Positions 37,227-45,413 of a DNA stretch of 64,000 nucleotides are shown here, piece by piece (positions within the stretch are counted from its first letter, which is position 1; each line of letters opens with the position of its first letter). The notes beneath the pieces were generated by a model. It saw only the letters and a list, made by a program, of their open reading frames with translations. It had not been told where the DNA came from and did no database searches. Made by a program: the position numbers and the translations under genes. Source of the DNA: Halomonas sp. HL-93 (GTDB lineage: Bacteria > Pseudomonadota > Gammaproteobacteria > Pseudomonadales > Halomonadaceae); assembly GCF_900086985.1 (NCBI RefSeq), contig NZ_LT593974.1, forward strand, positions 2,356,001 to 2,420,000. Reading direction: 5' to 3'.

Positions 37227-39500
37227 TCAACACCGCTGTCGCGGATTAGCCGTTCGGCGATGGGTATTTATTTCAAGCGGAGCGTCGGGTGAGAGCTTAA
37301 GTTGTATCGCTCCGTCATGCGCCGTATTCCATAAACAACTTCCCTGCTCTCGAAAACGCCGCACAACGGCATCGTTAGGATGACCAAAAGGATTGTCTCG
37401 TCCGGCACTAAAAATAACATGCCAAGGGTCTGCCGCCCGCACGAATTGCAGCCCCGAACTTGAGGCACTGCCGTGGTGGCCGGCCACCAACGCTGTGATT
37501 GGCGGGTCCACATCGCCTATCAAACGCCTTTCGACTTGGCGACTTACATCCCCAGTGATCAACACACGCTGCTGCCCCACTTGAATGGATAGCACGCACG
37601 AACGGTCATTTGCCGAGGAATCGGCCTGATCAGCGTTAGGCCACAATACTTGATAGTGAACGCCATCGCGCTGCCACTGATCGCCTCGTTCACAGGATCG
37701 GGTCTCCACCGCGAGTGGCTCACTGTTCGGCGCACGCCACTCATCAACTTGATGCTGATCGAGCAGCGCCTGCACGCCGCCGGCATGGTCGGTATCCGCA
37801 TGGCTAACCAATACCTGATCAAAATGCCTTCCGGGCGGCCATAGCGTTTCCAATGGCATAAACCCTGAGCGATAGCGCGGGCCAGTATCCACTAGCATAC
37901 GATGATGAGCACTGCGCAGTTCGATCAACTGCCCTTGCCCCACATCGTATACGGTGATGGTTAACTCGCCATTCGAAGGACCTTGCGATACAGGCCAAAA
38001 AGGCACCAACATGACCATGATAAGCGAGCCGCGCTTCAACCACGTTGCTGTGCCGGGCAGTCCCCAACATAACGCCGTCAGAAAAAGCCCCAAGGCCCAC
38101 GGCAAGTGCAAATATCGGGGAGGCTCCCACAGCGGCCAATGTACTACCGCGTGCTCCAGAGCATGGTAGAAGCCACCAAGCCCCTGCTCGAACAACCACC
38201 AAGCCGCCGTCGACGCATAAGGCAACGGCGTCAACAACCAACCCAAAAGCGCCAACGGCACCATCACAAGGCTCATAAAGGGCACGGCGACAAGATTAAT
38301 CAGCGGGGCGGCAGGTGCCACGCGGCCAAACGCAATAAGTACCGCAGCCGCTATGAGTGGGGCTAGCAGTAACTGAGAACGCAGCAATGCCCAACACCAT
38401 CCGCGCACTCCCTGTGGACGAGCCCGCCCCTGCCAGATGATGATCAGCCAGGCCACCGCTAGAAACGATAGCCACAACCCTGGCCGCCATAAGGCAATGG
38501 GATCAACCATTAACACCGCCGCAAGTGCTAACCACCAGCCTTGCCACGGCCCCGGTGCATGACGGCCACTCAACACCCATAACCCGACGACACTCATGAT
38601 CATGGCGCGCATCGCGGGCGGCGCCATTCCCGCCAAGACCGCATAGCCTACCGCTGACATCCCGGATAGCCACCATGGCCAAGCACGCAAGCGCCAGTTG
38701 CCAGGCGTTATTAAACGCGCTGAGCGAGTTGCCAGTAACAACACAAATGACGCCACTAACCCCACGTGCAAGCCAGAGATGACGACCAAATGAGTGGTTC
38801 CACTGGCGTTAAGTAATTCCCAGTCCTCCTGGGTAAGCTGATCACCCAATCCAAGCGTAAGTGCCGCTAGCCAGCGCTGGGTTCGCGGTGCCAGCGGTTG
38901 CTCTTCTAGCATGGAATGCGCTTGATGCCGCAGCGAGAACGGGGCTGGGGCTAGCCGCTGCGGAGGCGGCTCTTGGCGCACATACCCGGTGGCATGAATA
39001 CCTTCCCGCCAAAGCCAGTGGGCAAAATCGAAGGCGCCCGGGTTCATAAACCCATTGGGCGGCCGTAACCGCAAGGTCATCCGCCAGCGCTCGCCCGGCT
39101 GGGGTGTGGATGCCTCAAGATCATAAGCGCTGACCCGTACCCGTTTGAGACGTTGGCAGTCTGGTCGCTGAGCGGGAGCCACACAGTGGTCCACCTCCAG
39201 CAACAAGCGCAAACCTCCGGCAACCTGCTGGGAGTGCGCCACCCGCCCTTCTACTCTGACATCCTCACCAGTAAGCCCCTCCGGCAACTGGCGTGCCCAT
39301 TGGGACTGGACAGCCACTACCCCCCAACAAACAATCGCTAACCACAGGCAGTAGCGAAAACGCACTGCTGCAAGCATTAGCAGCAAACTAGCTAATATGG
39401 TGGTCAAAAGCGTGGTGCTACCGCTTGGCCCAAGCCAGTTACCCAGCGCCCCACCTGTCATTACTGCCAACGCTGCTGGCATGGCAAGCCCAATGCGCAT
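37227..39500 (-). CDS. comEC: ComEC/Rec2-family DNA uptake channel protein
   Basis: A 757-residue polytopic membrane protein for passage of single-stranded DNA into the cytoplasm during natural transformation. Visible are N-terminal helices and an OB-like domain, the competence membrane domain (about 215-480, with His-Leu-Val-Val-Ile-Ser-Gly-Leu-His-Val-Gly), and a C-terminal metallo-beta-lactamase domain. That domain has Val-Asp-Thr-Gly, Ser-His-Ala-Asp-Thr-Asp-His-Ala-Gly-Gly, and Gly-His-His-Gly-Ser. All three domains appear intact. In other species it lies near lpxK and lolC, as here. Competence of this organism is not shown by this gene alone. Confidence 0.92.
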   Translation of the reverse strand: MRIGLAMPAALAVMTGGALGNWLGPSGSTTLLTTILASLLLMLAAVRFRYCLWLAIVCWGVVAVQSQWARQLPEGLTGEDVRVEGRVAHSQQVAGGLRLLLEVDHCVAPAQRPDCQRLKRVRVSAYDLEASTPQPGERWRMTLRLRPPNGFMNPGAFDFAHWLWREGIHATGYVRQEPPPQRLAPAPFSLRHQAHSMLEEQPLAPRTQRWLAALTLGLGDQLTQEDWELLNASGTTHLVVISGLHVGLVASFVLLLATRSARLITPGNWRLRAWPWWLSGMSAVGYAVLAGMAPPAMRAMIMSVVGLWVLSGRHAPGPWQGWWLALAAVLMVDPIALWRPGLWLSFLAVAWLIIIWQGRARPQGVRGWCWALLRSQLLLAPLIAAAVLIAFGRVAPAAPLINLVAVPFMSLVMVPLALLGWLLTPLPYASTAAWWLFEQGLGGFYHALEHAVVHWPLWEPPRYLHLPWALGLFLTALCWGLPGTATWLKRGSLIMVMLVPFWPVSQGPSNGELTITVYDVGQGQLIELRSAHHRMLVDTGPRYRSGFMPLETLWPPGRHFDQVLVSHADTDHAGGVQALLDQHQVDEWRAPNSEPLAVETRSCERGDQWQRDGVHYQVLWPNADQADSSANDRSCVLSIQVGQQRVLITGDVSRQVERRLIGDVDPPITALVAGHHGSASSSGLQFVRAADPWHVIFSAGRDNPFGHPNDAVVRRFREQGSCLWNTAHDGAIQLKLSPDAPLEINTHRRTANPRQRC

Positions 39501-39597
39501 ATTGCCCTCCCTGGCTCACGCTTACCCGCGTCTTGCCGTAGCCGAAAGCCTGCCCCTTGTGGATAATGGGCGGCATTCATAGGCAAGAGTGTCTGAC

Positions 39598-40149
39598 ATG
39601 CCTCGCCGTTTTTTGCAGCGTTACATGCCCAAGCCCGATACCATCAAGCGTCAGCGGTCGCTCCGTTTCATGGCCCCGCTAATCGCCGATCCGGGTTTAT
39701 GGCAACTAACTCGTCGCAGCGTTGCCAATGCGTTTAGCGTTGGCCTGTTCTGCGCCATGCTGCCCATTCCTTGCCAAATGGTAGCGGCCGCGCTTGGCGC
39801 TCGCTTAACTCGTTGCAACCTAGCGCTGGCGGTCGGCCTCGTATGGATCACCAACCCACTAACAATGCCGCTGTTTTTTTACGGTAATTATTGGATTGGC
39901 ACCTTCTTTCTGGACACACCGGTCCGCGAAGCGCCTTCACGCATCTCAACGCGCTGGCTAGCCGAGCAAATGCACGACCTTATGCCCGCGCTATTACTGG
40001 GGTCATTGGTGTCAGCGCTGGTACTGGCAGTGGTGGCCAACGTTGCGGTGCGCCTAATCTGGCGCTGGCACGTTTCTCACCACTGGAAACGCCGCCGCCA
40101 AAAACGTCGGCTGCGGCGCGCTAGCATCGAAGCCGAATTTGACGATTAA
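39598..40149 (+). CDS. DUF2062 membrane protein
   Basis: A 183-residue membrane protein of unknown function. It has the DUF2062 signature: a short N-terminus Pro-Arg-Arg-Phe-Leu-Gln-Arg-Tyr-Met-Pro, then Ser-Val-Ala-Asn-Ala-Phe-Ser-Val-Gly-Leu-Phe, Trp-Ile-Thr-Asn-Pro-Leu-Thr-Met-Pro, and a final helix before a strongly basic tail (Lys-Arg-Arg-Arg-Gln-Lys-Arg-Arg). About three membrane helices are seen. The ATG is preferred by family alignment; a GTG at 39589 would add three residues. Convergent with lolD (overlap of four bases). Homologues sit beside comEC in Pseudomonas. Confidence 0.85.
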   Translation: MPRRFLQRYMPKPDTIKRQRSLRFMAPLIADPGLWQLTRRSVANAFSVGLFCAMLPIPCQMVAAALGARLTRCNLALAVGLVWITNPLTMPLFFYGNYWIGTFFLDTPVREAPSRISTRWLAEQMHDLMPALLLGSLVSALVLAVVANVAVRLIWRWHVSHHWKRRRQKRRLRRASIEAEFDD

Positions 40150-40850
40150 GGCTGCGCCACGAGTTTACCTGCATCCAACTTCATCACCCGATCTTGATGA
40201 GCAGCCAGGCTGATATCGTGGGTAACAATCACGAAGGCACAGGCGCTTTCCTGGGCAAGCTCATCCATCAACGCAAGGATAGTGGCCGCCGTGGTTTGGT
40301 CTAAATTACCCGTAGGCTCGTCCATCAAGACAAGGCTTGGGTCGGTGACCAACGCGCGGGCAATCGCCACCCGCTGACGTTCCCCCCCGGATAACTCGCC
40401 TGGTTTATGATCAGCCCTGTCTTGCATGCCCACTCGCGACAAAATCTGCATGGCGCGTTGCTCAGCGGTTTTCTTGGCTTGCCCACGAATGATCAACGGC
40501 AGTGCGGCATTTTCTACCGCCGTAAACTCCGCCAGCAGGTGGTGAAACTGGTAAACAAACCCGATATAGCGGTTGCGAAACCGCCCCAAAGCGGCCTCAT
40601 TCAACCCCGATAGGGGCTGGTCGGCGATCACCACGCTACCTTCGCTGGGCCTGTCCAGGCCGCCTAACAGATTCAACAACGTGGTCTTGCCCGACCCCGA
40701 GCTACCCACAATGGCCACGCGTTCACCCGCATGCACTTGAAGGTCCAGCGTATCGAGCACGGTTAAATCCTGTGGCCCTTCGTTGTAGGTGCGGGTCAAT
40801 CCTTGGCAATTGAGCATCACAGGGGCTTGAGTCGATGTCGTTTCAGACAT
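40146..40850 (-). CDS. lolD: lipoprotein-releasing system ATP-binding protein LolD
   Basis: ATPase of the LolCDE complex that extracts outer-membrane lipoproteins from the inner membrane. The 234-residue protein has Walker A Gly-Ser-Ser-Gly-Ser-Gly-Lys-Thr-Thr, signature Leu-Ser-Gly-Gly-Glu-Arg-Gln-Arg, Walker B Leu-Met-Asp-Glu-Pro-Thr-Gly-Asn-Leu-Asp, and the switch His in Val-Thr-His-Asp. The ATG at 40850 follows AAGGATG placed just after the lolC stop; longer frames overlap lolC. Only one permease gene is adjacent, so the transporter may use one LolC/E-type subunit or a second gene elsewhere. Confidence 0.93.
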   Translation of the reverse strand: MSETTSTQAPVMLNCQGLTRTYNEGPQDLTVLDTLDLQVHAGERVAIVGSSGSGKTTLLNLLGGLDRPSEGSVVIADQPLSGLNEAALGRFRNRYIGFVYQFHHLLAEFTAVENAALPLIIRGQAKKTAEQRAMQILSRVGMQDRADHKPGELSGGERQRVAIARALVTDPSLVLMDEPTGNLDQTTAATILALMDELAQESACAFVIVTHDISLAAHQDRVMKLDAGKLVAQP

Positions 40851-40860
40851 GTTGGCATCC

Positions 40861-42102
40861 TTATTCATAGCGCAGCACATCCGCAGGTTGGACACGAGCC
40901 GCGCGCCAAGCTGGGTATAACGTTGACAAGAAGGTCAACCCAAAGGCAGCCAGCACAATGTCGCGGACATCTTCAAAGTGTAAACGCGACGGCAAATCAC
41001 TAATGAAATAGACCCCTGCGTCTAAGAACTTAATATTCATAAAGCCTTCAACCCAGCCGATCAGGTCTGAGATCGTCAGGGCCAGCAGCACACCCACCGC
41101 CACGCCAAAGGCAATGCCAATCAGGCCAATGGCTAAACCTTGCACGATAAAAATACCCATAATCGAACGTGGGGTGGCACCGATGGTTCGCAATATCGCG
41201 ATGTCGGCACGCTTGTCAGTGACGACCATGACCAAGGTGGACACAATATTGAAGGCTGCTACGGCGATAATGACGGTCAACAACAGCGCGATCATGCGCT
41301 TTTCCATCTGAATCGCTTGGAAAAGGTTGCCCTGGGAGTATGTCCAATCACTGCCGCGATAGCCTGGCCCCAGTTCGTTGAGAATGTCTTGTGTCTCACT
41401 ACCGGCGACAAACAAGTCATCCAACTCAAGGCGCAGCCCGCCAATGGCATCATTCAGACGCCCTAATTTCTGCATATCCTCAATATTAGCATAGGCTAAA
41501 TTTGCGTCCAGCTCGGCACCTACGCTGAAGATACCGCTAACGGTAAAGCGCTTAAGGCGAGGAAACACGCCAGCGGGGGTAATAGAAGCCTCAGGAACAA
41601 GCAAGGTCACTTGATCGCCCACTTCGACGCCCAATCGTCGGGCCAGCATGGAGCCCAGCACCACGTTCCACTCACCGGGCACCAGGTCACTTAGCTCGCC
41701 CTGCTGCATGTGATCGCCAATAATCGACACCTTGTCTTCCCACTCAGGATCAATGCCGTTGACCATTGCCCCTTCGTTGCGTCCGCCAACCGAAAACATG
41801 CCCTGCTGTTCCACGTAAGGGGCTACCCCCTCAACACGGTCACGCTCCATGAGCTCTTCGGCTAGCGACTGCCACTCCACCATACCCTCTCGGGCTTCAA
41901 TTTTGGCGTGCGGCACCATTCCCAATACGCGAGTACGTAGCTCGTGATCAAAACCGTTCATTACCGAAAGAACGAGAATAAGAACGGCCACCCCCAGCAT
42001 CAATCCGAGCATAGAGGTCAGCGATATAAATGAAATAAAATGGTTTCGGCGTTTAGCGCGCACGTAGCGCAGCCCCACCAGAAAAGGCAAACGATCAAGC
42101 AT
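40861..42102 (-). CDS. lolC: lipoprotein-releasing ABC permease, LolC/LolE family
   Basis: A 413-residue MacB/FtsX-type permease. It has one N-terminal helix (Met-Leu-Gly-Leu-Met-Leu-Gly-Val-Ala-Val-Leu) preceded by the family Arg-Tyr-Val-Arg-Ala-Lys-Arg, a large periplasmic domain, and three C-terminal helices. It ends Ala-Arg-Val-Gln-Pro-Ala-Asp-Val-Leu-Arg-Tyr-Glu. With LolD it should release lipoproteins to LolA. Whether it corresponds to LolC or to the merged LolF type cannot be decided, because no second permease gene lies next to it. Confidence 0.9.
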   Translation of the reverse strand: MLDRLPFLVGLRYVRAKRRNHFISFISLTSMLGLMLGVAVLILVLSVMNGFDHELRTRVLGMVPHAKIEAREGMVEWQSLAEELMERDRVEGVAPYVEQQGMFSVGGRNEGAMVNGIDPEWEDKVSIIGDHMQQGELSDLVPGEWNVVLGSMLARRLGVEVGDQVTLLVPEASITPAGVFPRLKRFTVSGIFSVGAELDANLAYANIEDMQKLGRLNDAIGGLRLELDDLFVAGSETQDILNELGPGYRGSDWTYSQGNLFQAIQMEKRMIALLLTVIIAVAAFNIVSTLVMVVTDKRADIAILRTIGATPRSIMGIFIVQGLAIGLIGIAFGVAVGVLLALTISDLIGWVEGFMNIKFLDAGVYFISDLPSRLHFEDVRDIVLAAFGLTFLSTLYPAWRAARVQPADVLRYE

Positions 42103-42216
42103 GGCGTCATTCCTTATAAGTCAGCGCTCATGGTACGGTTTTTTTAGCATCCCTGCATGTGTAAACGGGCTTTAGAGACACATCAGTCGCCAGCGTTCCC
42201 TTGTCGTGATCAGGAC

Positions 42217-42245
42217 TTGCAACTTTTGACTTGAGCCCCTACATT
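42217..42245 (+). promoter_or_regulatory. candidate aguAB promoter
   Basis: TTGCAA (42217-42222) and TACATT (42240-42245) with a 17-base spacer, about 60 bases before the aguA GTG. The elements are moderate matches to a sigma70 promoter. Confidence 0.38.
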
Positions 42246-42304
42246 GCGCCGGTTCGGCAAGCGCTTAGCATGCCTCTTTTCATCTTCGCTGCGAGCGATT
42301 ATAC

Positions 42305-43393
42305 GTGACGACTTCGACCTATCGTTTATTACCCGAATGGCATCCCCAGGATGGCATTCAACTTACCTGGCCACGCCCGGATGGCGATTGGCAGGCGCTC
42401 TTGGAGTGCATTGAAGGCACGCTGGAGCGCATCGTCGTCGCCGTGACACGTTATCAGCGGGTAATCATCAGCGTGCCTGACGCTGCCATACGCGCACGTC
42501 TGACAGCAACATTCGATGCCTATGGGGTACCCGAAGGTCAGATACTGTTGCGCGTCGCGCCCACCAACGATACCTGGGCGCGCGATCACGGGCCGATTAC
42601 CGTCGCCGATGAAGAGGGTAGATTGCAACTGCTGGATTACACTTTTACCGGCTGGGGCGGCAAATTTCCCGCCAACCAAGATAACCGGTTAACGCAGCGG
42701 CTTGCTGAGTCAGGCCTATGGAACTGCCCTGTCAGTACCCGCGATCTAGTGCTGGAGGGTGGCGCGATTGAGACAGATGGCGAAGGCACCTTGCTCACCA
42801 CCGAAGCCTGCCTGCTTAACCCTAACCGCAATCCGCAGATGACGCGGCGCACCCTTGAAGCACAGCTGTATCAGGATATGGGCATTGACCGCGTATTATG
42901 GCTAACCCAGGGTTATTTAGAAGGTGACGATACTGACAGCCACATCGATACCCTAGCGCGATTTTGCAACCCCGGAACCATCGCTTATGTACGTTGTGAC
43001 GACCCGACAGACCCTCACTTCGACGCCCTACAAGCGATGGAGCAGGAATTACAGGCGTTTCGCAAACGTAACGGCGAACCCTATCAGTTGGTCCCGCTAC
43101 CCTGGCCAAATGCCTGCTATGCTCCAGACGATGGCCGACGACTGCCCGCCACATACGCCAATTTTTTGATTATTAATGGGGCTGTTCTGGTACCCACGTA
43201 TGGGGATCCCGCCGATGTTATCGCGCTACAAGCCTTGGCGGCGGCCTTTCCTGAGCATACGCTTATTCCCATTGAGTGCAGTCACGTCATTCGTCAGCAC
43301 GGCAGCCTGCATTGCTTAACCATGCAACTACCCCGCGGTACGCTTGCCGTTGCTCACCCGCCTGATATGGAGTCGTCATGCCAAGTCCTCTAA
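42305..43393 (+). CDS. aguA: agmatine deiminase
   Basis: Hydrolyses agmatine to N-carbamoylputrescine and ammonia. The 362-residue product is a peptidylarginine-deiminase fold. It has Trp-Ala-Arg-Asp-His-Gly-Pro-Ile, Glu-Gly-Gly-Ala-Ile-Glu-Thr-Asp-Gly-Glu-Gly, His in Asp-Ser-His-Ile-Asp, and the catalytic Cys in Gly-Ser-Leu-His-Cys-Leu-Thr-Met-Gln. Start is GTG at 42305. It overlaps aguB by 16 bases, so the two steps to putrescine are made together. No regulator gene (aguR) is adjacent. Confidence 0.95.
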   Translation: MTTSTYRLLPEWHPQDGIQLTWPRPDGDWQALLECIEGTLERIVVAVTRYQRVIISVPDAAIRARLTATFDAYGVPEGQILLRVAPTNDTWARDHGPITVADEEGRLQLLDYTFTGWGGKFPANQDNRLTQRLAESGLWNCPVSTRDLVLEGGAIETDGEGTLLTTEACLLNPNRNPQMTRRTLEAQLYQDMGIDRVLWLTQGYLEGDDTDSHIDTLARFCNPGTIAYVRCDDPTDPHFDALQAMEQELQAFRKRNGEPYQLVPLPWPNACYAPDDGRRLPATYANFLIINGAVLVPTYGDPADVIALQALAAAFPEHTLIPIECSHVIRQHGSLHCLTMQLPRGTLAVAHPPDMESSCQVL

Positions 43394-44280
43394 CCGTTGG
43401 CGTCGTGCAACAACCTGCTTGGCCCGATAAGGCCAAAAGTTTAGCGGCCAGCGAAGCTGGCATTCGTGAGGCCGTTCAGCGCGGCGCGCAATTGGTCTTA
43501 CTTCAGGAGCTTCATGCGACGCACTACTTTTGTCAGTATGAAGACCCTGCACTTTTTGATTTGGCAGAGCCACTAGACGGACCAACGGGACAACAGCTTG
43601 CCAAGCTGGCCCGTGAGCTGGACATTGTTCTGGTTGGCTCCCTATTTGAACGTCGTGCGCCTGGGCTTTACCACAATACCGCGGTGGTTTACGACCGAGC
43701 CCTAGGGCGGGTTGGCCACTACCGCAAAATGCACATTCCCGATGACCCCGGGTTTTACGAAAAATTTTACTTCACCCCAGGCGACCACGACACCGAGCGC
43801 GCCGAAGGTTTTACACCCATTGATACCTCCGTGGGCCGTTTGGGCGTATTGGTTTGCTGGGACCAATGGTACCCCGAAGCTGCGCGGCTAATGGCGCTTG
43901 CCGGGGCCGACTTACTCCTCTACCCCACGGCGATTGGCTGGGACCCCGGCGATGACGATGCCGAAAAAGCCCGCCAGCAGGACGCATGGACGCTCATTCA
44001 GCGCGCCCACGGCGTCGCCAACGGCTTACCCGTGATTGTCGCTAACCGCGTTGGGTTTGAGGCTGACCCTTCTGGCACCGGGGGTGGCATCCAGTTCTGG
44101 GGAGGCAGTTTTGTCTGCGGCCCACAAGGAGAACTGCTGGCCAGGGCAGGCGAAACGGCAGAGCAACTGATAGTGGAAATCGATATGGCGCGCAGCGAAA
44201 ACACTCGGCGCATTTGGCCTTACCTGCGGGACCGGCGCATTGATGCCTACGGCGAATTAACACGCCGTTTCAGAGACTAG
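43378..44280 (+). CDS. aguB: N-carbamoylputrescine amidase
   Basis: Nitrilase-family enzyme that cleaves N-carbamoylputrescine to putrescine, CO2 and ammonia. The 300-residue product shows the Glu-Lys-Cys triad: Glu in Leu-Gln-Glu-Leu-His, Lys in Tyr-Arg-Lys-Met-His-Ile-Pro, and Cys in Val-Cys-Trp-Asp-Gln-Trp-Tyr-Pro-Glu. It is coupled to aguA and followed by a strong terminator, so the operon is bicistronic. The pathway turns agmatine (from arginine) into putrescine. Confidence 0.95.
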   Translation: MPSPLTVGVVQQPAWPDKAKSLAASEAGIREAVQRGAQLVLLQELHATHYFCQYEDPALFDLAEPLDGPTGQQLAKLARELDIVLVGSLFERRAPGLYHNTAVVYDRALGRVGHYRKMHIPDDPGFYEKFYFTPGDHDTERAEGFTPIDTSVGRLGVLVCWDQWYPEAARLMALAGADLLLYPTAIGWDPGDDDAEKARQQDAWTLIQRAHGVANGLPVIVANRVGFEADPSGTGGGIQFWGGSFVCGPQGELLARAGETAEQLIVEIDMARSENTRRIWPYLRDRRIDAYGELTRRFRD

Positions 44281-44305
44281 CGCTTTACAATGTCTCAACC
44301 AACGC

Positions 44306-44343
44306 AAAACGCCTGCCCGGCTCGCCGGGCAGGCGTTTTTCTA
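44306..44343 (+). terminator. terminator after aguB
   Basis: Stem AAACGCCTGCCCGG / CCGGGCAGGCGTTT with a four-base loop and T-run, about 30 bases after aguB. It may act in both directions for the convergent mutT gene. Confidence 0.88.
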
Positions 44344-44351
44344 TGCCCGCA

Positions 44352-45308
44352 TTACTTCCAGAAATCGCGAATAGAGGCAATGCCCTGTGCGCCGACGGCG
44401 CGGGCATGGTTGGCGTCAAAACGGGTCATTCCACCAAGGGCAAACACCGGCATGCCAGCCCGCTCTACCCACTGCTGGAAATCATGCCAGCCCATGGGGG
44501 CTACTTCAGGGTGCGACGGCGTAGTACGCAATGGCGACAATGTCACAAAGTCACAGCCCAGAGTGGCGGCCTGCGCCAACTGCTTGGGATCATGGGTCGA
44601 AGCCGATAACCATTTGTGTTCTGCGATGGGACGACGCTCTAGCTGCATAAGTCGTTCGCTCGTTAAATGAATACCGTCGGCATCCACCTGGTCGAGTAAC
44701 GACGGGTCGCCGTTGAGCAGTAACCGTGCACCGACCTCACGGCATAAGGTGAGCGCTCGTTCAGCCCGAGCCACATAGGCCTCGGGTGTTAGCTGCTTAG
44801 CACGCAGTTGGACTAAGCGGATGTGATCTTCTTCCAGCGCACGGGTTAACAAGGCCTCGAAACGGGCTTCATCGGCTTCTTCGCCGGTAATCAGGTATTC
44901 AGTCGGTAACATGACGGCGCGCAAAATAGGCAGATTGGCCGCCGGGAACGGATAATTGACCAGCTCTTCCATCGGCACCCAACGCACCGCCTGACCTTCA
45001 CGACCAAACGGCTCGCCGGCAAAAGCATGCACCTGCCATACATCTAGCAATATGTGCTTGTCCGAGTACTCGTGATGCACCCGGATCAGCGGCTGTGCAT
45101 TGACAATTTCGACACCCAGCTCTTCATGCAGCTCGCGTTTCAAACCTTCTAACCCGGTTTCATAGGGCGCCAGCTTACCGCCTGGAAACTCCCATAACCC
45201 ACCGTGATCCACGTTTGATGGACGCCTGGCAATTAACACCTGCCGCTGGTCAGCGCTGATAATGGCCGCTGCCGCCACATGAACCCGTCGTTTAACCATG
45301 ATATTCAT
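44352..45308 (-). CDS. mutT: Nudix hydrolase (MutT type) fused to a thiamine-phosphate-synthase-like domain
   Basis: A 318-residue two-domain protein. The N-terminal Nudix domain (about 1-130) has the box Gly-Lys-Leu-Ala-Pro-Tyr-Glu, seven residues, then Arg-Glu-Leu-His-Glu-Glu-Leu-Gly, as in 8-oxo-dGTP diphosphatase. The C-terminal part (about 135-318) is a TIM barrel of the ThiE/TenI type: Arg-Leu-Val-Gln-Leu-Arg-Ala-Lys, Leu-Leu-Leu-Asn-Gly-Asp, Gly-Ile-His-Leu-Thr-Ser, Ala-Leu-Gly-Gly-Met. The fusion is known from Pseudomonas at this locus, but what the barrel does is unsettled. The start at 45308 or nine bases later fits the domain; the longer frame is unlikely. Confidence 0.88.
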   Translation of the reverse strand: MNIMVKRRVHVAAAAIISADQRQVLIARRPSNVDHGGLWEFPGGKLAPYETGLEGLKRELHEELGVEIVNAQPLIRVHHEYSDKHILLDVWQVHAFAGEPFGREGQAVRWVPMEELVNYPFPAANLPILRAVMLPTEYLITGEEADEARFEALLTRALEEDHIRLVQLRAKQLTPEAYVARAERALTLCREVGARLLLNGDPSLLDQVDADGIHLTSERLMQLERRPIAEHKWLSASTHDPKQLAQAATLGCDFVTLSPLRTTPSHPEVAPMGWHDFQQWVERAGMPVFALGGMTRFDANHARAVGAQGIASIRDFWK

Positions 45309-45413
45309 TACGTCTTTATCCACTGTGTGCATACCCGCTAGGCAATTGGCGGTGTTATCTTGCTGCATTAACGCTAGCTTTGACGACGAGTGAGCGACAA
45401 CGGCTCACATTCG

